DNA of 5,778 nt from Gammaproteobacteria bacterium. Its GTDB lineage: Bacteria > Pseudomonadota > Gammaproteobacteria > Ga0077536. Numbering within the stretch: position 1 is the first letter of the stretch; each line of letters starts with the position of its first letter. Shown piece by piece: positions 1-4,935 of this stretch. The notes beneath the pieces are model-generated. The model made no database searches, was not told the DNA's origin, and saw only the letters and a list, made by a program, of their open reading frames with translations. The DNA lies in the NCBI GenBank assembly GCA_003540955.1, contig DPMX01000197.1, positions 611-6,388 on the forward strand. Reading direction: 5' to 3'. The translations under genes were made by a program, and so were the position numbers.

Positions 1-1092
1 TGCTTCATCGCCTGTGATGCTAAGTACAAAATCGATGGTGAAGAATCGAAGGCGGCAAAAAATTACATCGGTGAATCCTTCCGTCGACCAGAATATCTAA
101 CCACTGGTAGTGCTGCTGGTGCGCTTGACGTACGCGACTGGGCGGAAGTCGCGCATTGGGGGAAATTAACCAATGACTATGGCATCGACAATCAAGATCT
201 AAGTTGCTCAATTAGCTTTTTAATGGAATTAAAACAGCGGGAGCTAATCAACGATGATGATGTAGCGAACCTGTTCGGTCATAGCCAAAGTCTCGAATGG
301 GGCAATATGAACGACATTGAACGTCTCGTAGAAGACATTGTTTTCCAATCCAATACTTTTGGAAAGCTGTTCGGTGACGGCCCTTATAAAGGCGCGCTGC
401 GCTACTCTGAGATGATGGGTCAAAACTTTATGAAGTATGCTATGTACGGTAAAGGCGGTGCGAGCTTCACCGAAGAGATGCGACCCTTCCCGACTTGGAT
501 GAACAACATGGCAGTCGCATCCCGCGGCGCAGATCATTTGAAAGGCCTCGGATTGATCGAAAAATTTCAGCGTCGTGATCTATCTCAGGCCTATTTCGGT
601 GGATCCGAGGCAGCTGACCTTAGTATTCCGGATTATAAGGGTGCGTCCACCGCTATCATCGAAAATCAAGTTGCTTTATTAAACTCTTATGGCGTTTGTA
701 TGTTTCACTGGATGCTTGATCCAGCCGGATACATGCCGGAGAGCTATTACGGTGATGCCTACCGCTCGATTACCGGGGTGGATCACGATTCGGAACAACT
801 TACGCGCGACGGTGAGCGAATCTGCAATCTTGAGAAGGCCTTCAACTCACGGATTGGTATGCGGCGTGAGCACGATACAATTTGCGAACGCTGGATGTGG
901 GAACCGACGGACGAGGGAATGTATCCAGGTAAAGTTGCCGCCGATATGTTCGAAACAGTGCTTGACGAATACTATCAATGGCGAGGCTGGGACGTGAAAA
1001 GTGGGCTTCAAACCCGGTCCAAACTCGAGGAACTAGGCCTGAACGATGTTGCTGATGTTCTTGAGTCCGATCGCGCACTCGCAAGAGATTAA
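1..1092 (+). CDS. Aldehyde:ferredoxin oxidoreductase family protein, C-terminal part (5' end outside window)
   Basis: The frame is open from the first base, so this is a 3' fragment of 363 codons; family members are about 600 residues, so roughly the first 240 are missing. AOR enzymes oxidise aldehydes to carboxylates using a tungsten or molybdenum bis-pyranopterin and one [4Fe-4S] cluster, passing electrons to ferredoxin, usually in the cytoplasm. Visible signatures: Cys1 and Cys5 (CFIAC) fit the last two cysteines of the C-x2-C-x3-C cluster motif, and Cys233 in NSYGVCMF fits the fourth cluster ligand within the conserved D/N-x-x-G-x-C pterin-binding motif. Other family blocks are NDYGID (about residue 58), an ITG segment followed by GERICNLEKAFNSRIG, and a C-terminal YYQWRGWD followed by L-x-x-LGL. 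The next gene, a MoaD-like carrier 5 nt downstream, supports a pterin enzyme. The metal and substrate cannot be decided; some AORs act on aromatic aldehydes, others on C1-C4 aldehydes, and BamB-type reductases are distant relatives. Confidence 0.93.
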   Translation, partial: CFIACDAKYKIDGEESKAAKNYIGESFRRPEYLTTGSAAGALDVRDWAEVAHWGKLTNDYGIDNQDLSCSISFLMELKQRELINDDDVANLFGHSQSLEWGNMNDIERLVEDIVFQSNTFGKLFGDGPYKGALRYSEMMGQNFMKYAMYGKGGASFTEEMRPFPTWMNNMAVASRGADHLKGLGLIEKFQRRDLSQAYFGGSEAADLSIPDYKGASTAIIENQVALLNSYGVCMFHWMLDPAGYMPESYYGDAYRSITGVDHDSEQLTRDGERICNLEKAFNSRIGMRREHDTICERWMWEPTDEGMYPGKVAADMFETVLDEYYQWRGWDVKSGLQTRSKLEELGLNDVADVLESDRALARD

Positions 1093-1097
1093 ACCCA

Positions 1098-1379
1098 ATG
1101 ATTACTGTGCGAACGGAATACCACTCTCACTTCAAAGAAATCACGGGGATCCCCGGTGACACCTTCGAACTTGATCAACCACTTGTATCCGAACTCGCTA
1201 AACAGTTAACCGAAAAATACGGTGACAAAATGTCTGCGTTGTTAATAGATCCGGACACCAATCAATTGAATGCTAATGGCACAATGTACGTGGATTCGAA
1301 AGGTCGGCGGGTATTCATAGAAGACACCTTGGAAGATGGCGAAACGATAGCGTTTCTAGTCGGAATCGCCGGAGGCTAA
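1098..1379 (+). CDS. MoaD/ThiS-family sulfur carrier protein paired with the AOR
   Basis: This is a 93-residue protein with the features of a ubiquitin-like beta-grasp sulfur carrier. It opens with a beta strand (ITVRTEYHSHF), has a helix around residues 29-41 (VSELAKQLTEKYG), a central strand-rich stretch with an Asn-Gly (NANGTMYVD), then LEDGETIAFLVGIAGG. The C-terminal Gly92-Gly93 is the diagnostic site: in this family it is adenylated by a MoeB/ThiF-type enzyme and converted to a thiocarboxylate that donates sulfur, here most likely for making the molybdopterin dithiolene. The ATG lies 5 nt after the AOR stop, with a weak AAGAG Shine-Dalgarno-like stretch about 10 nt upstream, so it is almost certainly co-transcribed and perhaps translationally coupled. 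Small MoaD-like proteins next to AOR genes are a known arrangement. ThiS-like use in thiamine synthesis is the alternative, but no thi gene is nearby. Confidence 0.85.
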   Translation: MITVRTEYHSHFKEITGIPGDTFELDQPLVSELAKQLTEKYGDKMSALLIDPDTNQLNANGTMYVDSKGRRVFIEDTLEDGETIAFLVGIAGG

Positions 1380-1482
1380 AATAATCTGACTGTTCGAAAC
1401 TAACTATCGCTTCTTGGCCCTAGTCTAATATCGGGGCAAATAAGTCCCCCACATGCGGCCATTTCGTCCCATATCTATACCG

Positions 1483-1499
1483 TGACGTCGACGACGTCA
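1483..1499. repeat. Palindrome in the convergent intergenic region
   Basis: TGACGTCG and CGACGTCA are perfect 8-bp inverted arms around a single central A. The repeat sits about 100 nt past the carrier-gene stop and about 95 nt past the thioesterase stop, between converging genes. As RNA it could fold as a 7-bp stem with a 3-nt loop, followed on the plus strand by only four T residues (CGTTTT), so it would be at best a weak terminator. As DNA it has the shape of a dimeric regulator site, but no promoter is evident beside it. The remaining intergenic bases show no convincing gene. Confidence 0.4.
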
Positions 1500-1594
1500 A
1501 CCCTCGTTTTAACCTCTGGACGATCACTATCTTCTAACAATATCTGCGCGCACACTCGCGTAATCGCCCGCCGTACTCAGACTAACACTCGGCC

Positions 1595-2035
1595 CTAAGG
1601 ATCTTGAATAACCGTGCCTCGTACGCGATAAGTCCGCCCTAGGAATTGTGCAATTCGGTTTCCACTCGAATCTATTAGCGCGACGCTATAAGCTGCAGTG
1701 CGGCCTCGGCAATGTTCCTCAAAGGCCTCCGCGACGATTGTGTCACCGACACGACCCGGCGAGAGAAATTCAATAGAGCCGCCAATTGCAACATAAACCT
1801 CATCCCGAGAATTGCTTGCAAACGCCATTGCGGTATCCGCCAACGAAAACAAGAACCCACCATGACAAACTCCATCGCCATTCGCCATCATAGCTTTAAT
1901 TTCCATACACATTATCGAGTGGCCAGGGCCAATCTCAGACAGGGTGATACCTAACTCCTTTGATGCAAGGTCGCGGGAAAACATTGCTTTTGCACATCGG
2001 ATAGCAATGTCATTTTCGTCAACGTTAGTACTCAC
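1595..2035 (-). CDS. paaI: PaaI-type hotdog-fold acyl-CoA thioesterase
   Basis: This is a 146-residue single-domain hotdog protein that closely resembles Escherichia coli PaaI, the hydroxyphenylacetyl-CoA thioesterase that rescues CoA from stalled phenylacetate intermediates. The key block is CHGGFLFSLADTAMAFASNS at residues 57-76, with His58-Gly59-Gly60 and Asp67; in PaaI the His-Gly pair and this Asp form the active site. IEFLSPGRVGDTI and a C-terminal GTVIQDP also match family ends. The start is GTG at 2035: an in-frame TAG lies 16 codons upstream with no ATG between, and the first internal ATG (Met18) would remove residues that align with the E. coli N-terminus. The Shine-Dalgarno is poor (AGG about 15 nt upstream). 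It follows the flavin monooxygenase by 74 nt on the same strand and may be the last gene of that operon. No other paa genes are in the window, so the natural substrate could be another aryl- or acyl-CoA. Confidence 0.88.
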   Translation of the reverse strand: MSTNVDENDIAIRCAKAMFSRDLASKELGITLSEIGPGHSIMCMEIKAMMANGDGVCHGGFLFSLADTAMAFASNSRDEVYVAIGGSIEFLSPGRVGDTIVAEAFEEHCRGRTAAYSVALIDSSGNRIAQFLGRTYRVRGTVIQDP

Positions 2036-2109
2036 ATTAATAATCTGCAGCCTGATATCCCGTGTACTAATCCAGGTATTCTACTGAACACTTTATTTAG
2101 CATCCCAAA

Positions 2110-3144
2110 CTACCGAAACTGAGGCATTACTTGCTCAGCAAATAGGCGTAACGATTTCTCCAAGTCTTCTGTCGGTATTCCCGGCAATTGCATCCGGCAA
2201 ATAACTTCACTCGGTTGTAGCCGATCTACAGAATCTTTTAGCTGTTCACAGGCCGAAGCCGGGTCACCGATTATGTAACGCGACGAGAATGTCCTAAAGT
2301 CTACCTGAGCAGCATCCGTGATCAACTCACCTTTATCGTTGCGCAGTTGACGTTCTCCCGAGGCGGACTTTCGCCCATACAGGTCGAAAATATCTGTGAC
2401 GGCGGGTCCCGCAAGTTTTTCTGCTTGCCGCGTGGTTGGTGCTATGAAAACCTCGCGGATTATTGGTCGTTCCTTTGTCGAAAAGCCGACCTTAGCCGCT
2501 ACTTCATCGTAACGACCATACTGGTTAACAAGTTCGTCAACTGTATGACGCGGTGACGCGGTTATGGGACAACCACGCTCCGCTGCACGTTTAAGTAATT
2601 TAGGGCCAGAAACCCCATACCAAATCGGTATCGGATCTTGCACAGGTCGGGGCATCACTCGGGTCGCTGGAATCTTGTAGAACTTTCCTTCGTGTTCGAG
2701 AACTTCCTCGCTCCAAGACTTTTCAAGAATGTTAAGAATCTCCTCCGACCGCTCGAAACGTTCGCTATGTGAAATGCCATAGGCGGAGAATTCTTCTGAG
2801 ACATAGCCGGGTGAGACACCGAGAGTCAGCCGTCCTTCACATAAATTATCTAGCGTAACAACGTCTTCGACCAAGCGCAGGGGATCATAAAGCGGGAGAA
2901 CCAAAATATTAGTTACGAGGCGCATCGCTTTGGTCAGTCCCGCAGCTTTCGCCAAAACCACGAGCGGGCTGGGAGCCCAACCATTGTGTTGGAAATGATG
3001 CTCAGTAGTTTGAAAGGAATCATAACCAAGCTTTTCTGCTAACGGGACCAGATCATCCATTTCGCGAAATGTATCAAGGTGGTTCATCTTCGACCCGGGG
3101 GTTACAAGAAAGCTATACATCAAACCAAATTTTATTTCACTCAT
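2110..3144 (-). CDS. LuxA-like (luciferase-like) flavin-dependent monooxygenase
   Basis: This 344-residue protein is a bacterial luciferase-like monooxygenase (TIM-barrel, PF00296-type). Such enzymes use reduced FMN, or F420 in some branches, supplied by a partner reductase, usually with O2, to oxidise aldehydes, alkanes, sulfonates or other organics. Similarity to luciferase alpha runs the full length: an N-terminal strand KFGLMYSF, EHHF at residues 48-51 (the LuxA catalytic His region), then ILVLPLYDP, LVEDVVTLDNL and GRLTLGVSPGY at about 80-114, a PIWYGVSG strand near the middle, and a C-terminal SLRLFAEQVMPQF matching the LuxA end. Ser111 stands where Vibrio LuxA has its reactive Cys106 (GICRG), so light emission should not be assumed. 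The ATG overlaps the esterase stop by 8 nt and is preceded by a strong G-rich site (six G at 3151-3156, 6 nt spacing), implying coupled translation. No flavin reductase gene is in the window. Confidence 0.92.
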   Translation of the reverse strand: MSEIKFGLMYSFLVTPGSKMNHLDTFREMDDLVPLAEKLGYDSFQTTEHHFQHNGWAPSPLVVLAKAAGLTKAMRLVTNILVLPLYDPLRLVEDVVTLDNLCEGRLTLGVSPGYVSEEFSAYGISHSERFERSEEILNILEKSWSEEVLEHEGKFYKIPATRVMPRPVQDPIPIWYGVSGPKLLKRAAERGCPITASPRHTVDELVNQYGRYDEVAAKVGFSTKERPIIREVFIAPTTRQAEKLAGPAVTDIFDLYGRKSASGERQLRNDKGELITDAAQVDFRTFSSRYIIGDPASACEQLKDSVDRLQPSEVICRMQLPGIPTEDLEKSLRLFAEQVMPQFR

Positions 3145-3832
3145 CTAACACCCCCCAAATCCTGTCCAGCCACGGAATTGTCCTCTCTAGCAAAGGTGCG
3201 AACGCCGGAATATTGTAATGACCGATATCGTCAATGAAATCGACCTTAGCGTTGCAACCATTGGAAACCAGCGAATCTATCAAATCCTCAAGTTGTTTAA
3301 AATCAAATATAGAATCGGCCCGCGAATGCAACGCAAATATCGGCGTGTCACAAATCTTATCAGGTATACATCTGAATCCAGAAATTGGTATTGCAGCCGA
3401 AAAATACTCCGGGTGTCGAGAGATAATATGCCAAGTTCCGACGCCACCCATGCTGTAACCGGTGATAAGCCGCCTGGCAAAGTCGGTGTTGTAGCTCGTT
3501 TCGATCATTGCGAACAGCTCAAGCACGGCTTGCTCATTAGCTAAACTGCTCCAATCGCCACCCATACTTACAGGCGCAACCATTACTGCCCCTAACATTG
3601 AATATGTGGGCAAAAACAATTGTTCCAGAAGTGCACGCCCGTAGAAACCTGAAGGTTGCCCACCATAGTGCAGTACAAGCGCAAGGCCTTGAGTCCCGTC
3701 CCGCGGAATTTGAGACGGTATAAATAGCGTATAGCGCATCGACTCACCGGCTCGGGTAGTAAAAACCAGATCATGCATTCCAGAAACGGATGGTAGATTC
3801 ATGTTGTTCCCAATGGTCACTTCGATTTCCAC
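3137..3832 (-). CDS. Alpha/beta-hydrolase, esterase / PHB-depolymerase-like
   Basis: This 231-residue protein is an alpha/beta-hydrolase. GYSMGG at residues 125-130 is the G-x-S-x-G nucleophile elbow with Ser127. A likely acid residue is Asp173 in LHSRADSIF, and a likely catalytic His is His205 in DDIGHYN, giving a complete triad in the right order and spacing. LVLHYGGQPSG at 52-62 supplies the oxyanion-hole strand. The overall pattern (YTLFIP strand, GYSMGGVGTWHIISRHPEYFSAAIPISG) resembles PHB-depolymerase/feruloyl-esterase and phospholipase-like hydrolases. No clear signal peptide is seen, so it is probably cytoplasmic. The start is uncertain: GTG at 3832 directly follows an in-frame TGA and has no good Shine-Dalgarno, whereas ATG at 3802 (Met11) has GGGA five bases upstream and would give 221 residues. 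Its stop overlaps the monooxygenase start, so it is the first gene of the minus-strand operon. The ester substrate is unknown. Confidence 0.86.
   Translation of the reverse strand: MEIEVTIGNNMNLPSVSGMHDLVFTTRAGESMRYTLFIPSQIPRDGTQGLALVLHYGGQPSGFYGRALLEQLFLPTYSMLGAVMVAPVSMGGDWSSLANEQAVLELFAMIETSYNTDFARRLITGYSMGGVGTWHIISRHPEYFSAAIPISGFRCIPDKICDTPIFALHSRADSIFDFKQLEDLIDSLVSNGCNAKVDFIDDIGHYNIPAFAPLLERTIPWLDRIWGVLDE
3151..3156 (-). promoter_or_regulatory. Ribosome binding site of the monooxygenase gene
   Basis: On the minus strand a run of six G followed by TGTTAG precedes the ATG at 3144. The G-rich site lies inside the last codons of the esterase gene, which fits re-initiation by ribosomes ending at the overlapping TGA (3137-3139). 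Confidence 0.6.
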
Positions 3833-3847
3833 TCATTAAATGAGAGA

Positions 3848-3866
3848 AATCATCGTCGTGATGATT
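3848..3866. repeat. Small inverted repeat upstream of the esterase gene
   Basis: AATCATC (3848-3854) and GATGATT (3860-3866) are perfect 7-bp arms around a 5-nt centre. The repeat lies about 15-35 nt upstream of the GTG start, downstream of the candidate promoter. It could be a 5' leader hairpin near the ribosome entry site or an operator. Short arms of this size can occur by chance. Confidence 0.35.
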
Positions 3867-3911
3867 CTGATGATCAAGGATTTAGCTCCATGGACACCCA
3901 ATCGAATGTAG

Positions 3912-3939
3912 AATCTAGGGCATTTATAGAGAATTCCAA
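3912..3939 (-). promoter_or_regulatory. Candidate promoter of the esterase-monooxygenase-thioesterase operon
   Basis: Reading the minus strand, TTGGAA (3939-3934) and TAGATT (3917-3912) are separated by 16 nt; each matches four of six bases of the sigma-70 consensus. A competing -10-like TATAAA lies at 3928-3923 but lacks a good -35. The 173-nt gap between the DUF502 stop and the esterase start is the only place upstream for a dedicated promoter. Call made on weak matches. Confidence 0.25.
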
Positions 3940-4005
3940 GATCAAACGCATTGATAAAAAAATAATAAGTACTCGATAGTCTCCCACAAGCGAGAAATAC
4001 GCTGG

Positions 4006-4683
4006 TTACAGTTTTATGTCGCCTGTCGAATCATAATCAATAGTGTCAGGAGCCACAGCACCACCAGAAATGACAAAACTCATCGCCTCCTCAATCGACC
4101 AATCTAACGAGACAAGATCGGAGACTGGAATAATTTCGAGATAACCTGAGGTTGGATTCGGTGTGGTTGGGACATAAACCGCCGCTAGTCGGCGGCCGGT
4201 TCGGTCGCGGATAACACGTGTCACGAACCCAATCGTCTTCATTGCATCACTTGGGAAGTTTATTAATACAACCCGTCGAGTTCCATCCGGTTTCGTTTGC
4301 AAGGCACCGATCAGTGTCTTGATTGATCCATAGATACTGTGAACCAGCGGTATCCGGGCAATAATTCCATCGAGGACCGAAATGATCTTACGGCCAATGA
4401 CTAGTGTCACCAACCAGCCGAGAAGGCACAGACATACAAGGATCACAATCGTAGCAAGCGTTGGCTTGAACCAAGACAAATCAAACAGATTGACGATGCC
4501 AGGCGCATAAGGTGCAATAATAGAAAGAATCTTATCGATTAATGGTGCACCAAGATCAGACAATTTCTCACCGACGAATTGAAGAGCGGCCCAAGTGATC
4601 CATATAGGAATAACTGTAATCAAGCCTGTGATAAGGTACCGTTGAAAGCGCGATCCGACTCCATGTAATAAGCGACTTCGCAT
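4006..4683 (-). CDS. DUF502 (COV1-like) two-helix membrane protein
   Basis: This 225-residue protein matches DUF502, a family of inner-membrane proteins of unknown function found in many bacteria and related to plant COV1/LCV proteins. Residues 16-37 (LITGLITVIPIWITWAAL) and about 75-96 (LATIVILVCLCLLGWLVTLV) form two hydrophobic helices; the Gly-Leu ... Pro ... Thr pattern in the first is typical. After the second helix come IPLVHSIYGSIKTL (111-124), a soluble C-terminal domain with VLINFPSD, and the hallmark VPTTPNPTSGYLEIIP at 171-186. The length is normal for the family. ATG at 4683 is well supported by TAGGAG with 7 nt spacing. It is transcribed away from the Sel1-repeat gene and followed by a 173-nt gap, so it seems monocistronic. 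A minus-strand T7 run at 3962-3956 lies past its stop but has no good stem before it. No function can be assigned beyond the membrane location. Confidence 0.92.
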   Translation of the reverse strand: MRSRLLHGVGSRFQRYLITGLITVIPIWITWAALQFVGEKLSDLGAPLIDKILSIIAPYAPGIVNLFDLSWFKPTLATIVILVCLCLLGWLVTLVIGRKIISVLDGIIARIPLVHSIYGSIKTLIGALQTKPDGTRRVVLINFPSDAMKTIGFVTRVIRDRTGRRLAAVYVPTTPNPTSGYLEIIPVSDLVSLDWSIEEAMSFVISGGAVAPDTIDYDSTGDIKL

Positions 4684-4690
4684 TGATCTA

Positions 4691-4696
4691 CTCCTA
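4691..4696 (-). promoter_or_regulatory. Strong Shine-Dalgarno site of the DUF502 gene
   Basis: TAGGAG on the minus strand lies 7 nt before the ATG at 4683, near-ideal spacing. This fixes the start and is the best ribosome binding site in the window. Confidence 0.75.
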
Positions 4697-4754
4697 TTTT
4701 ACCCGGGAACAATAGTAGCGCCTTGACCCGCGCCCTGTCGCTCTAATTGTCGCT

Positions 4755-4783
4755 TTGACTTTGCGGCTTTCGCGAGTTAGAAC
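4755..4783 (+). promoter_or_regulatory. Candidate sigma-70 promoter for the Sel1-repeat gene
   Basis: TTGACT (4755-4760, five of six -35 matches) and TAGAAC (4778-4783, four of six -10 matches) are separated by exactly 17 nt. The -10 hexamer falls within the left arm of the 4773-4797 inverted repeat, so a protein bound there would block the polymerase. A start near 4790 would leave a leader of about 145 nt before the ATG at 4936. Confidence 0.35.
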
Positions 4784-4797
4784 AATTTTCTAACTCG
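4773..4797. repeat. 10-bp-arm inverted repeat in the divergent intergenic region
   Basis: CGAGTTAGAA (4773-4782) and TTCTAACTCG (4788-4797) are perfect inverted arms with a 5-nt centre (CAATT). It is the strongest dyad in the window and lies between two divergent genes, overlapping a candidate -10 box. It is not followed by a T run directly. An operator is the favoured reading; an RNA hairpin is the alternative. A third partial copy, CGAGTT at 4817-4822, can pair with the right arm and is followed by T residues. Confidence 0.6.
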
Positions 4798-4827
4798 ACT
4801 ACGACACGCATATAAACGAGTTTTTTT
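4792..4827 (+). terminator. Possible weak terminator/attenuator-like hairpin
   Basis: AACTCG (4792-4797) can pair with CGAGTT (4817-4822) across a 19-nt loop, and the right arm runs into seven T (4821-4827). It shares AACTCG with the stronger 4773-4797 dyad, so the two stems exclude each other. The 6-bp stem and long loop make it weak; chance is quite possible. Confidence 0.2.
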
Positions 4828-4935
4828 AAGTGAAAACAATAGTCCAGGGCAACCTAACCGAGGGAACAAGTGATCACGGACATAATGCAGGCAGTAAAGT
4901 CACTCTGCCATAACGAACGTGCCGCACGATAAGAA

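Noticed and set aside
244..537. Open frame of 97 codons on the minus strand inside the AOR gene
   Set aside because: It is antisense to strongly conserved AOR sequence, has no recognisable domain and no ribosome site; a coding shadow.
1433..1450. GGGG ... CCCC possible hairpin after the sulfur-carrier gene
   Set aside because: It has only a 4-bp stem with a loop of about 9 nt and no T run behind it, so I cannot support a terminator.
2036..2109. Separate promoter or terminator between the monooxygenase and paaI genes
   Set aside because: I found no convincing -35/-10 pair or hairpin in the 74 nt, which leaves co-transcription as the simplest reading.
3218..3544. Open frame of 108 codons on the plus strand inside the esterase gene
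   Set aside because: It overlaps the region encoding the catalytic Ser, Asp and His of the esterase; its translation looks like no known family.
3956..3962. A7 on plus strand (T7 on minus strand) after the DUF502 stop as a terminator
   Set aside because: The T run is present, but only 4-bp pairings such as CTCG/CGAG lie before it; no stable stem seen.
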